Part shown: one piece after another, positions 1 through 7,703 of the stretch
How the letters are laid out: each line of letters begins with the position of its first letter
Numbering within the stretch: the first letter of the stretch is position 1
Assembly (NCBI GenBank): GCA_007116195.1
Contig: SKIX01000119.1
Span: forward strand, 1 to 14,266
DNA: 14,266 nt
Direction: 5' to 3'
Source of the DNA: Marinospirillum sp.
Lineage (GTDB): Bacteria > Pseudomonadota > Gammaproteobacteria > Pseudomonadales > Halomonadaceae
The notes under the pieces: model-generated
Seen by the model: only the letters and a program-made list of their open reading frames with translations
Databases searched by the model: none
What the model was told of the DNA's origin: nothing
Translations under genes and position numbers: made by a program

Positions 1-20
1 GCCGCGTTATGGTTAACGGC

Positions 21-47
21 TAAAACCCAGTCAACACAGGCCGCACC
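21..47 (+). promoter_or_regulatory. Candidate FliA (sigma-28) promoter for aer
   Basis: TAAA at 21-24 begins a -35-like octamer, followed after an 11-base spacer (29-39) by GCCG at 40-43. Both cores and the spacing match the enterobacterial sigma-28 pattern TAAAGTTT-N11-GCCGATAA, but the second half of each box does not. Aer is a flagellar-regulon gene in E. coli, so a FliA promoter is expected. The predicted transcript start, around 53-55, would give a leader of about 35 bases. Half the consensus positions are missing, so this is only a candidate. Confidence 0.3.
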
Positions 48-87
48 AGCGTTTATAACAACCCTATAAAACAACGGCAACGCACCT

Positions 88-1644
88 ATGAGAAACAATC
101 AGCCAGTCACCCAGCAAGAATGCAAGTTTCCTGCTGGTGTTCGTTTAGTTTCCACGACCGACCTTGACGGGGTAATCACCTATGCTAACCCTGACTTTTG
201 TGATGTCAGTGGTTATACACTAGATGAACTGGTTGGTCAGAATCACAATATGATTCGCCATCCTGATATGCCTGCAGAGGCTTTCAAGGACCTTTGGGCA
301 ACACTCAAAAGCGGTGAATCCTGGATAGGTGTAGTCAAAAATCGTTGTAAAAATGGTGATTACTACTGGGTCGATGCTTACATAACACCTATCTATCAAG
401 GCGATCAAATCGTTGGCTACCAGTCGGTAAGAACCAAGCCTTCCAGCCGACGTGTTGCTGATGCTGCTAAAATTTATAAACACCTACGTGAAGGCAAAAA
501 GGTTGCAACGCGCCGAGTGCCTAGATTGCACCTCAGCCTGCTGGGTCTAGCCTTAACCGCTCCTCTACTGGTGTGGTTACTGCTCATGCTAGCCCCTCAG
601 CTGAGTTATTTAGGGCTAGCACTACCGATTATTAGCAGTTTGCTAGCCTGGTACTTTTTACAACCACTTCGTGAATTGCAGCAGCTGGCAGCCAAAGTCA
701 TCGATAACCCCCTGGCTCAGAAAATTTTTACCCGTCGCAATGATGAAACCAGTGCTGCTGTCCTGGCCTTTTACACCTATCGTGCTCGTACTCGCGCGAT
801 ACTCGGGCGTATTGATGATACGCTCATGGCACTGAATAACATCATGAGTCAGCTTAACCAGCAAATGCAAAGCAACCATGCCAACCAAAATCAACAAGGT
901 CAGGATTTAGAGTTAATCGCAACCGCTACTCATCAGATGTCGGCCAGCATTGCTGAAATTGATTCCAGTGTGCAGCAGAATAGCGAACACCTTCAAGACT
1001 CTAACCGTAGCTGCTGTGATGGCCGAGAAAACATAGAAATCAGCTCGCATAAAATCCAGCAGGTTTGTGAGGAGCTCAGCAAGGCTTCGTTAGAGGTCGA
1101 CAAGCTCAGCAAAGCCAGCGATGAAGTTGATCAAGTGATGGATCAGATTGCAGGAATCTCCGAGCAAACTAACTTGCTGGCACTGAATGCTGCAATTGAA
1201 GCTGCACGAGCCGGCGAGCAAGGACGCGGCTTTGCTGTCGTAGCCGATGAAGTCAGGCAGTTAGCTGCCAGAGCCCAGGCCTCAACTGAAGACAGCCGAC
1301 AAACTCTGGAACAAATCCGTAGAATTGTCGCTCTTGTGGTCACGCAGATTAAAGCCAGTGGTGAGCGAGTGGGGCAAACTCGAGAGCAGATACAACACTC
1401 TATTAACAGCTTTACAGCGATTGAAGCTGCTTTTAATGAAATCACACAAAGAGAAGCTCAGGTGGCTGCAGCTGTCAGTCAGCAGAGCAGTGTTGCTGAA
1501 GAAATTGACCAACGCATTTTATCGATCAAGGATCTTGCCAAGGCAACACTAGCCAGCTCTGAGCAAGCGACTCTTGCTTTAGAGGCCCTGAAAGCTCAGG
1601 GCCAGCAGTTAGAGTCCACGATCAAAGCCTTTGCTTACGTTTAA
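88..1644 (+). CDS. aer: Aer-type PAS-MCP energy/aerotaxis receptor
   Basis: 518-residue inner-membrane chemoreceptor predicted to sense redox through FAD bound to a cytoplasmic PAS domain and to signal to CheA/CheW. The N-terminus aligns without gaps to E. coli Aer as I recall it. The PAS domain spans about residues 20-115 and keeps residues implicated in FAD binding at the same numbers: N34, R57, H58, D60 and W79. A hydrophobic hairpin at about 148-191 replaces a periplasmic sensor. The signalling domain (about 270-515) contains the conserved hairpin tip around 358-376 ([19 protein letters not shown]). There is no C-terminal CheR-docking pentapeptide, as in Aer. The start is the ATG giving the family-typical MRNNQPVT; the ribosome-binding site is weak. 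The stop lies two bases from the convergent DUF1451 gene. Confidence 0.95.
   Translation: MRNNQPVTQQECKFPAGVRLVSTTDLDGVITYANPDFCDVSGYTLDELVGQNHNMIRHPDMPAEAFKDLWATLKSGESWIGVVKNRCKNGDYYWVDAYITPIYQGDQIVGYQSVRTKPSSRRVADAAKIYKHLREGKKVATRRVPRLHLSLLGLALTAPLLVWLLLMLAPQLSYLGLALPIISSLLAWYFLQPLRELQQLAAKVIDNPLAQKIFTRRNDETSAAVLAFYTYRARTRAILGRIDDTLMALNNIMSQLNQQMQSNHANQNQQGQDLELIATATHQMSASIAEIDSSVQQNSEHLQDSNRSCCDGRENIEISSHKIQQVCEELSKASLEVDKLSKASDEVDQVMDQIAGISEQTNLLALNAAIEAARAGEQGRGFAVVADEVRQLAARAQASTEDSRQTLEQIRRIVALVVTQIKASGERVGQTREQIQHSINSFTAIEAAFNEITQREAQVAAAVSQQSSVAEEIDQRILSIKDLAKATLASSEQATLALEALKAQGQQLESTIKAFAYV
1584..1603. other. 8-bp stem-loop inside the 3' end of aer
   Basis: GGCCCTGA (1584-1591) and TCAGGGCC (1596-1603) form a perfect 8-bp stem with a four-base loop. 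A smaller stem (AGCAAG 1562-1567, CTTGCT 1573-1578) lies just before it. Only two bases separate the convergent stops of aer and the DUF1451 gene, so any terminator must sit inside the opposing gene. This stem falls about 45 bases past the DUF1451 stop on the minus strand. Neither strand has a following U-tract, so it could be a pause or 3'-end-stabilising structure, or just codon sequence. Confidence 0.3.
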
Positions 1645-1646
1645 GA

Positions 1647-2177
1647 CTAGACTCGGGTGTCGATAGTTCTACGGATGAAGATTCGTTCTTCACAGCGGTG
1701 ACAGGGCTCTAACCGGTGAGTGAATTGCACTTCAACTTCTTTTCCACAATTGGCGCAAGCAAAAACTCCTGCCATAGCCAGCTCACCGGCATGATAGAGG
1801 GTTGGATCTTCACGACTATCCAGGTCTTCTTTAAGCGTTTGAGCATCGACCAGAGAAGGGTCAGCCACCTGCCTTAGCCAATGCAGAAACTGCTCACTTA
1901 AAAAGCTGGTTTCTTGTGCCAGCCATGCTTTAACACCGGTTTCCGTTGACGCCAAGTGGCTGCGCAAGTCTTTAAGATCGCGCTTCAACCACTGACTCAA
2001 CAGCCCGGCTTCTTCCTTAGTTAAGCGTTCCAGCTCATGCTCAGCTTCAATTAGGCGCTCAATCTCTTTATCCAGATCCAGCTGCTCACTGGCCTTCTCT
2101 ACCTCCAAGCGAACTTCATAAAGACGCTCAACCAATTTATCGTATAACTGAGCAAGGCGCTCGGCTTGATCGCTCAT
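1647..2177 (-). CDS. DUF1451 (YbeL-type) zinc-ribbon protein
   Basis: 176-residue cytoplasmic protein with the DUF1451 architecture: a long charged, predicted coiled-coil/helical N-terminal part (about 1-130) and a C-terminal zinc ribbon with two CxxC knuckles (CANC and CHRC, about residues 143-165). E. coli YbeL has the same layout; no molecular function is established that I know of. An in-frame TTG at 2192 would add five residues. I chose the ATG at 2177 because GGAG at 2184-2187 sits six bases before it and overlaps the longer reading. It starts 37 bases after the stop of the phosphatase/kinase fusion on the same strand, so the two are probably co-transcribed, the zinc-ribbon protein second. 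Confidence 0.85.
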   Translation of the reverse strand: MSDQAERLAQLYDKLVERLYEVRLEVEKASEQLDLDKEIERLIEAEHELERLTKEEAGLLSQWLKRDLKDLRSHLASTETGVKAWLAQETSFLSEQFLHWLRQVADPSLVDAQTLKEDLDSREDPTLYHAGELAMAGVFACANCGKEVEVQFTHRLEPCHRCEERIFIRRTIDTRV

Positions 2178-2214
2178 AATCTTCTCCAACAACTGAAATA
2201 AGGCTGTTACCTGT

Positions 2215-3936
2215 TCAGTAAAACAAACTGAGCAACAAAAGCAAGAGCAACAGCCCAGCTAAGCCCTTCCAAAAAGCCAAAGGCTGTTCAGCGTTTTTGT
2301 TTGCTTCCAGAAGCTCACTTTGATGCGCAGGGTTAGGTTTTTTCAAATCATAAATAAACTCTGATAAACGCCGATACCTTAATTCCGGGTTGGGCTGTAG
2401 TGCTTTACGCAGGGGTGGATCCATCCATGCCGGTAAGTCAGGTGCAAGCAGATGACAGGGTTGGTATTGCAGTCTTGAAAAATCAACTTTCGAGCTGAGC
2501 GTTTCCAGCTTGCCCTGATAAGGCCTCTGTCCAGTCAACAGCTCATAAGCTATAGCAGCAACCGAAAACTGATCCGAACGCTCACTTGGCTCTCGCCCTA
2601 AGCGGTACTCAGGGGCAGAGTAGGCCGTTAAACCCACACGATGTGCCAGAGTCAGCAACGGAGGCAACTCTTGCATGCCCGCTACACCACAGGCAGCAAA
2701 GTCCACGACTTTAATCACCCCCTGTTGATCTATTAGCAGGTTTTGCGGCATCAAGTATTGATGAATCACTTCACGCCGATGCATGGCGCGCACCGCTTTA
2801 GTTAACTGCTCAATTAAATCCAGGCGTACTTTCAAGTCTGCATCTGGGTTAGCTTGCATCCACTCAGTTAAGGTACGACCTTCAATGTATTCCATCAAAT
2901 AATAAAGCTGGCTGCGCGGCCTGGACAAATCGACCACCTTAGCAAGGTAGGGCGAACTGACCCGCTCTACAACCCACTGCTGCATGATAAAGTGAGCGAT
3001 ATACTCACGCTTATGCGCAATTTGTGGCGAAGGAGCCTTCAACACCAGCTGGCGATCACTTAAAGGATCATAAACTCGGTAAACTCGGCTGGTTGGACTG
3101 CGAGACAAAACTTCTGTTACCTGGTAACCATCCAGCTCATCACCTAGGTGCAACTCTTCAGGAACCGGTAAGCTGGAATAGGCTTCCGCAAGACCTTGTT
3201 GAGATTCATGCGGCACCTGGTCAACACGCATAAGCTGAAAGCAAAAATTGTAGCTGGAATAACCACGGCGATTGGCTTTTTCCATGGCTTTTTGCAAAAT
3301 AACATCACAAGCCTGATTAAGATCCTCTGAAAACTCACTCATCAGCTGCACTAGCTCACTCGGCATTAGCGTGCCCTTGGCTGCTTGAGTGGTAAACAGA
3401 AACAGGTCGCCTTGTTTGACCTTAAAATTCAGATAGTCAATATCAACACTTGGGTCCATGCCCAGAGCACGCGAAGGATAACGATAACCACCCAGATAGG
3501 TCGTGTGCTCGCGGTTCAATTGCTGAAACTCAGCACCCCTAAGGCGATAGACCAGGGTGTCTCCCATATGAAAAAGATGGGCCTGCTGGCCTCTTAATAG
3601 CAATGCACTCATCGAGCTAATATAGCTGCCATTTCTCACGGTACGACTTTGTGCATAAAGCCAGGAGTTGAGTGCTGCCAAAACCCGGTTGGCTGAAGTT
3701 TTAACATCCCAGTTATCAGGGGTAGCAAAATAGTCTGCCATAAAACCACGCACACAAATTTCACCCGCTTGCTTGGCTAAAGCATTACGCCAGGTAGAGT
3801 CTGCAATAACCCCTGCGACACCTTTAATTGGTAAAAGCGAGTCTTTTGGATGACAAACCGCCATTGAAGAACGGGCACTGCGTTTGTCTTGCGCTAAATA
3901 GGCTTGCCCAAAGCTAACCCTTAATTCACCCAACAT
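2215..3936 (-). CDS. PP2C phosphatase-Ser/Thr kinase fusion, both halves catalytically degenerate
   Basis: 573-residue fusion: PP2C-like domain (about 5-240), linker, protein-kinase fold (about 268-535), and a C-terminal Leu-rich transmembrane anchor (about 555-573). The layout matches gammaproteobacterial 'bifunctional protein-serine/threonine kinase/phosphatase' proteins. In the PP2C half the N-terminal ENQD-type aspartate motif is absent, ADG reads ADS (D46-S47), GD is kept (G125-D126), the TDG-like motif reads TQA (183-185) and the late DN reads YN (229-230). In the kinase half the HRDLKPxN loop reads HQYLMPQN (392-399), so the catalytic Asp and following Lys are replaced by Tyr and Met. 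DFG reads DFA (412-414) and the nucleotide loop lacks glycines. VAIK-type K300, APE (441-443) and D455 remain. The ATG at 3936 fits family length and the candidate promoter better than TTG at 3972, though its Shine-Dalgarno spacing is imperfect. Fold and fusion are secure; loss of activity is inferred. Confidence 0.88.
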   Translation of the reverse strand: MLGELRVSFGQAYLAQDKRSARSSMAVCHPKDSLLPIKGVAGVIADSTWRNALAKQAGEICVRGFMADYFATPDNWDVKTSANRVLAALNSWLYAQSRTVRNGSYISSMSALLLRGQQAHLFHMGDTLVYRLRGAEFQQLNREHTTYLGGYRYPSRALGMDPSVDIDYLNFKVKQGDLFLFTTQAAKGTLMPSELVQLMSEFSEDLNQACDVILQKAMEKANRRGYSSYNFCFQLMRVDQVPHESQQGLAEAYSSLPVPEELHLGDELDGYQVTEVLSRSPTSRVYRVYDPLSDRQLVLKAPSPQIAHKREYIAHFIMQQWVVERVSSPYLAKVVDLSRPRSQLYYLMEYIEGRTLTEWMQANPDADLKVRLDLIEQLTKAVRAMHRREVIHQYLMPQNLLIDQQGVIKVVDFAACGVAGMQELPPLLTLAHRVGLTAYSAPEYRLGREPSERSDQFSVAAIAYELLTGQRPYQGKLETLSSKVDFSRLQYQPCHLLAPDLPAWMDPPLRKALQPNPELRYRRLSEFIYDLKKPNPAHQSELLEANKNAEQPLAFWKGLAGLLLLLLLLSLFY

Positions 3937-3985
3937 TAGTTTTTTGCTCACTCCGTATGTCTTGGTTAACAAAGACTAAGCAAGC

Positions 3986-4014
3986 AGTATCACCTGCCAA
4001 CAGCCAACTTCCAA
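3986..4014 (-). promoter_or_regulatory. Candidate sigma-70 promoter of the phosphatase/kinase fusion
   Basis: On the minus strand TTGGAA (4009-4014) and GATACT (3986-3991) are separated by 17 bases, each matching four of six consensus positions. Transcription would begin near 3979, giving a leader of about 43 bases to the ATG at 3936. This leaves almost no leader for the alternative TTG at 3972, which supports the shorter protein. Confidence 0.4.
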
Positions 4015-4056
4015 GTAGTGGCTTGTTATCCCTTGGTCGTGTAGCTGCAGTTGCTA

Positions 4057-4086
4057 TTGGAGTTATCAGTCGTGGACCTATATAAT
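4057..4086 (+). promoter_or_regulatory. sigma-70 promoter of ppa
   Basis: A perfect TATAAT -10 (4081-4086) is preceded, 18 bases upstream, by TTGGAG (4057-4062), which has the TTG half of a -35. The predicted transcript start near 4093 leaves a leader of about 37 bases before the ppa ATG. The near-consensus -10 fits a highly expressed housekeeping gene. Confidence 0.6.
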
Positions 4087-4129
4087 TCAACAGCTAAATT
4101 TCTAACTATTTCTATAGGGTCTAAAGCTG

Positions 4130-4657
4130 ATGAGCTACAACAAGATTCCTGCTGGTAAGTCTCTTCCTGACGATATTAATGTCATCATTGAAATCCCCGC
4201 CAACCACTCGCCTGTTAAATACGAAATTGACAAGGACATGGATGCGCTGATTGTTGACCGTTTCATGGCAACGCCCATGTTCTACCCAGCCAACTATGGT
4301 TTTATTCCACAAACCTTAAGCGATGATGGTGATCCTCTGGATGTGCTAGTTATTACTCCGCACCCGGTGGAGCCAGGCAGTGTTATTCGTTGCCGCCCTG
4401 TTGGCGTACTCAACATGACCGACGAGTCAGGTGCTGACGCTAAACTGATTGCCGTACCTCACCCCAAGCTGAGTGCAGAGTACAACGAAATCAATGACAT
4501 CAACGATGTACCTGAGCTACTGCGCAAGCAAATTGCTCACTTCTTTGAAAACTACAAAGACCTAGAAGAAGGCAAGTGGGTTAAAGTAGAGGCTTGGGGC
4601 TCTGCGGATGAAGCTCGCGCTGAAATCCAGAAGTCAGCGGCTGCTTACAAAGGCTAA
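4130..4657 (+). CDS. ppa: Inorganic pyrophosphatase, family I
   Basis: 175-residue cytoplasmic enzyme that hydrolyses pyrophosphate to two phosphates (EC 3.6.1.1), pulling biosynthetic reactions such as nucleic acid and aminoacyl-tRNA synthesis forward. Length and sequence match the hexameric bacterial family I enzyme (E. coli 176 aa). The Mg-binding signature DDGDPLD is at 65-71. Recognisable active-site residues, one number higher than in E. coli, include E21, K30, R44, Y56, D66, D68, D71, D98, D103, K105 and K143, so all appear intact. The ATG start has AGGG about 10 bases upstream, a modest site. It has its own promoter in the spacer shared with the divergent phosphatase/kinase gene and converges on the GGDEF-EAL gene 36 bases away. 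Confidence 0.97.
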   Translation: MSYNKIPAGKSLPDDINVIIEIPANHSPVKYEIDKDMDALIVDRFMATPMFYPANYGFIPQTLSDDGDPLDVLVITPHPVEPGSVIRCRPVGVLNMTDESGADAKLIAVPHPKLSAEYNEINDINDVPELLRKQIAHFFENYKDLEEGKWVKVEAWGSADEARAEIQKSAAAYKG

Positions 4658-4693
4658 ACCAGCCTGCCGCACCCACCGTTAATCCGCAGGTGG

Positions 4694-6625
4694 TCAAGCC
4701 TGGTGAATACTTAGCCAGGCTCTGAGTTCTACTAGCGGCAGGGGTTTGCTATAAAAGAACCCCTGCCCAGTTAAACAGCCTTCACGCTTTAACAAAGCTT
4801 CTTGTTGCTGAGTTTCCACACCCTCAGCTAGAACATCCAGCTGCATAGCCCGCCCCATACGAATCACTGCCGCCACTATTTCTGCACCTGTAGCATCCTC
4901 TGGCAGGTCTTTAATAAAGCTACGATCAATTTTAAGTTTATCGATAGGCAAGCGCTTCAAGTAGGCTAAGGATGAGTAGCCCGTGCCAAAGTCATCAATG
5001 GCCAAGCTCAGCCCTAGCGCTTTAAGCGCCTGCAAATCTTTTTCAGCCTGATCCCCTCGGCCAATCAAAGCGGTTTCGGTAATCTCCAACTCAAGCTTGT
5101 CTGGCTTAAAGTCCAGGCTTGAAAATAACTCGGAGATTTGTTTGACCAAGCCTGCTTCAGCAAACTGACGCGGCGACAAATTCACGGCCAGCGTGCCAGG
5201 GTTAAGCCCTTCCTGTTCCAGCTGCTTAATATCTTGAATAGCTTGCCGCAAAACCCAAGCACCCAAGGGGATAATCAGGCCACTTTGCTCAGCATGCGGA
5301 ATGAAGTCCAGAGGTGGCACCAGACCTTGGCTAGGGTCTTGCCAACGAAGCAGGGCTTCGACACCCTTGCACTTCCCTGTCGACAAATCAATCAGGGGCT
5401 GATAGTAAACGCGCAACTCATCGCCAGCCAAGGCTTTACGCAGGCGACTTTCTAAAGATAAATAATCGTGTGCTCGTTGAGTGAGTTCACTCGTGTAGTT
5501 AGAAAAAGTATTACGACCTGCATCCTTGGCTTGATAGAGAGCAGCATCAGCATTACGCACCAACTCTTCAGCTGTCTGGGCATCCTTAGGATAGCGACTA
5601 ACGCCTATGCTTGCTGTGACCCAGACCGGGTGCCCCAAACCTAAATCATAAGGCTCTTTAATAACAGTCAACACATCAACTGCTAAACACTGCAGCTCTT
5701 TGAAATCACGCATTACTTCAATGGCTAGCAGAAACTCATCACCGCCTAAACGAGCTAACAAGCACCGAGAGCCAAAGTGCTGCTGCAACCTGCGCGCAAC
5801 CGCTAGCAATAGCTCATCACCGACCTGGTGCCCTAAGCTATCATTTAAGGTTTTGAAAGCGTCTAAATCGAGTAACAGCACCCCAACTTGATTCTGCCAA
5901 CGCGCAGCACGAATCAAGGCATTTTCCAGTTGCATATTCATTAAAGTGCGGTTGGGCAAATGTGTTAAAGGGTCATAGTGAGCTAAACGCTGCAAACGAG
6001 TGTGGCTTTCTTCTAACTGGCTGACATCAGCAAAAACCACTAGATAGCGACTTTGATTGCTTTTATCCAGGCGTGTAATTGTGACCCAGAGATAACAGAG
6101 GCTGCCATCCTTACGCTTTTCAATGATGCGACCCTGCCAAAAATTCTGGCGCAGTACTTCACGCCAAATGGATCGATAAAATCCAGGAGTTTGATCACTA
6201 TTAGTAAACACCTTCCAGCGCTGCCCTAGCCAGTCTTGCTCGGCAAAACCTAGAATCTGTGTCGCTGCTGGATTACTCGCCTGAATACGCCGCTGCGCAT
6301 CCAAGAGCACCAGGCCTTCACTAGTAGCCTGATAAAAAACAGCGGCTTGCTCCAGTTGCTCATGGCTTTCGACTAAGCGATCAATTAACCCTGTTTGCAG
6401 CTTTAAGGCCCTGTACACCAACCAGCCTATTAACAGGCTGCTCAAGCTAACAAACACTAAACCTTTTTTCGTCTGTATGAGGGTCAGCGTTTCTAAACTA
6501 AAACCTAGAGAAGCAATAAAGCGGTCACTATAAATGATCCACAAGGCGCTGATAACAGCGTAGATGCCAGCAACCTTGGCAACAGCTAAAACATTCGATG
6601 AGACTCTTATTGGCCGGAATTTCAT
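4694..6625 (-). CDS. Membrane PAS-GGDEF-EAL cyclic-di-GMP protein
   Basis: 643-residue inner-membrane protein predicted to make and/or degrade cyclic di-GMP. Two transmembrane segments (about 15-33 and 55-72) flank a short external loop of about 20 residues, followed by a PAS domain (about 93-205), GGDEF (about 212-375) and EAL (about 385-640). GGDEF is intact (G294-F298) but no RxxD inhibitory site precedes it. The EAL side is complete by eye: EALLR at 423-427, the metal/base motifs around NLSPRQF (482-488) and ELEITE (512-517), DDFGTGY (544-550) and EGVET (601-605). Both activities are therefore possible; which dominates cannot be told. The ATG start has AAGGG about six bases upstream. It lies 85 bases downstream of the LysR gene on the same strand. 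Confidence 0.93.
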   Translation of the reverse strand: MKFRPIRVSSNVLAVAKVAGIYAVISALWIIYSDRFIASLGFSLETLTLIQTKKGLVFVSLSSLLIGWLVYRALKLQTGLIDRLVESHEQLEQAAVFYQATSEGLVLLDAQRRIQASNPAATQILGFAEQDWLGQRWKVFTNSDQTPGFYRSIWREVLRQNFWQGRIIEKRKDGSLCYLWVTITRLDKSNQSRYLVVFADVSQLEESHTRLQRLAHYDPLTHLPNRTLMNMQLENALIRAARWQNQVGVLLLDLDAFKTLNDSLGHQVGDELLLAVARRLQQHFGSRCLLARLGGDEFLLAIEVMRDFKELQCLAVDVLTVIKEPYDLGLGHPVWVTASIGVSRYPKDAQTAEELVRNADAALYQAKDAGRNTFSNYTSELTQRAHDYLSLESRLRKALAGDELRVYYQPLIDLSTGKCKGVEALLRWQDPSQGLVPPLDFIPHAEQSGLIIPLGAWVLRQAIQDIKQLEQEGLNPGTLAVNLSPRQFAEAGLVKQISELFSSLDFKPDKLELEITETALIGRGDQAEKDLQALKALGLSLAIDDFGTGYSSLAYLKRLPIDKLKIDRSFIKDLPEDATGAEIVAAVIRMGRAMQLDVLAEGVETQQQEALLKREGCLTGQGFFYSKPLPLVELRAWLSIHQA

Positions 6626-6656
6626 GCAAAGCCCTTAGTGCTGGCAGTGAGCGAGT

Positions 6657-6665
6657 ACCCTAGCA
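6657..6665 (-). promoter_or_regulatory. Possible extended -10 promoter of the GGDEF-EAL gene
   Basis: On the minus strand TGC-TAGGGT reads as an extended -10 element ending about 32 bases before the ATG at 6625. No convincing -35 lies upstream. It is the only promoter-like element I see between this gene and the upstream LysR gene, and transcription could also continue from LysR because no terminator is visible between them. Confidence 0.25.
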
Positions 6666-6710
6666 TGAGAGTAGCTTATTTTTTGCTCGGTTAGTTAGCA
6701 GGAAAAAGAT

Positions 6711-7607
6711 TTATGCAAACAACCCGGGGCTACCTTGGCGCCAATGTAAATACTCTTCCAATAATCTAGGGTAACGGTCAGCCAACTGTTCATGACTGCG
6801 CCGCACCGCATAAATTGGATATTTCACTTCCGTCGGCAAAGGCCACTCACGAGTTTGCTGCTGCCAGGGCGAGGCTTCCCACACACTACGAGGCAGAATA
6901 GTGAACCCCAAACCTCTGGCAACCGCATCCAGCACCAAGTGTACCTGGTTGACGTGGCTTCTTTGAGTGAGTTGGCGCAAGCCACGGAACTCACTGCCAA
7001 AATTAGCAGCTAACAGGCGACTCGCTTGTTCACTGCCTTCCTGATGATTAATAAACCCCAAGCTTAGTAGGTCTTGAAAACTGGAGCCCTGAAAATCAGC
7101 CGGCACCAAAACCACCAGCTGTTCTTCTAAATAGACTTCACTTAGCAAGTCAGAGTGCTGAGGCTTAAGACTAACCCAGGCCAAGTCAACCTGGCGATCC
7201 AGTAAAGCGGCTAAGGCTTGCTGATTCGATGCAAACGTCATTTGCAAGCGTAAACGAGGATGATTTTTCAAATAGCCCAGTGCAAAGGGATAAAAGAGCA
7301 CACCATAACTTTCAATACTAGCAAAACGGCATTCCCCACCTTCTAACAACTCCTGCTCTAAAGTATGTCGAAACTGATCATGCTCTGCAAACAGCCGCAA
7401 AGCATAGTCGTAGACCTGTCTTCCTGCCTCGGTTAACTCAAACCGCTTCCCCTTGCGCACAAGGAGTGATAAACCAAAGTAGTCTTCCAGTTTACGCACA
7501 TGCTGGCTTACACCCGGCTGAGTCATGCCCAGTTTGTGAGCCGTTTGGGTAAAACTGCCCGTTTCTACTAAGGCAATAAAAGTTTTGAAAAAAAGCGCAT
7601 TAAACAT
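6711..7607 (-). CDS. LysR-family transcriptional regulator
   Basis: 298-residue DNA-binding regulator of normal LysR length. The N-terminal winged helix-turn-helix (about 3-62) contains the typical GSFTQTAHKLGMTQPGVSQH recognition region (17-36). The rest (about 88-295) is the periplasmic-binding-protein-like effector domain; the ligand cannot be read from sequence. The frame remains open to 7667, but that extension lies in the terminator hairpin of the upstream permease gene. The ATG at 7607 gives the standard LysR N-terminus and has a TAGG about eight bases upstream. The gene is downstream of the permease on the same strand, not divergent from a target as is usual, so its regulon is not evident; the permease and the GGDEF-EAL gene are only neighbours by position. 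Confidence 0.92.
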   Translation of the reverse strand: MFNALFFKTFIALVETGSFTQTAHKLGMTQPGVSQHVRKLEDYFGLSLLVRKGKRFELTEAGRQVYDYALRLFAEHDQFRHTLEQELLEGGECRFASIESYGVLFYPFALGYLKNHPRLRLQMTFASNQQALAALLDRQVDLAWVSLKPQHSDLLSEVYLEEQLVVLVPADFQGSSFQDLLSLGFINHQEGSEQASRLLAANFGSEFRGLRQLTQRSHVNQVHLVLDAVARGLGFTILPRSVWEASPWQQQTREWPLPTEVKYPIYAVRRSHEQLADRYPRLLEEYLHWRQGSPGLFA

Positions 7608-7644
7608 TCCTGAACCTAGCAAGCAAAGTTTTTTCCAGCATAAC

Positions 7645-7673
7645 AAAAAACCCCCGAGCCAGGGCATCGGGGG
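7645..7673 (-). terminator. Rho-independent terminator of the permease gene
   Basis: On the minus strand CCCCCGA (7667-7673) pairs perfectly with TCGGGGG (7651-7657) around a nine-base loop, followed by six T (7645-7650). It lies 31 bases after the permease stop. It separates the permease from LysR, whose ATG is only about 38 bases further on. Confidence 0.9.
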
Positions 7674-7703
7674 TAAAAGAAGTCGACTCGTTTAATACAC
7701 TAG

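Noticed and set aside
1..20. Imperfect hairpin at the left edge (GCC..GTTA/TAAC..GGC)
   Set aside because: Two-base bulge, no T-tract, and the neighbouring gene is outside the window.
3937..3972. TTG start giving 12 more residues on the phosphatase/kinase fusion
   Set aside because: The extension lacks family similarity, would begin close to the predicted transcript start, and ATG 3936 gives the typical LRVSxGQ-like N-terminus.
4663..4721. Stem-forming repeats between ppa and the GGDEF-EAL gene (CCTGC/GCAGG, AGCCTGG/CCAGGCT)
   Set aside because: Several weak, mutually exclusive stems without a U-tract on either strand; not called a terminator.
7608..7667. 20-residue N-terminal extension of the LysR protein
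   Set aside because: It lies across the permease terminator and precedes the normal LysR start.
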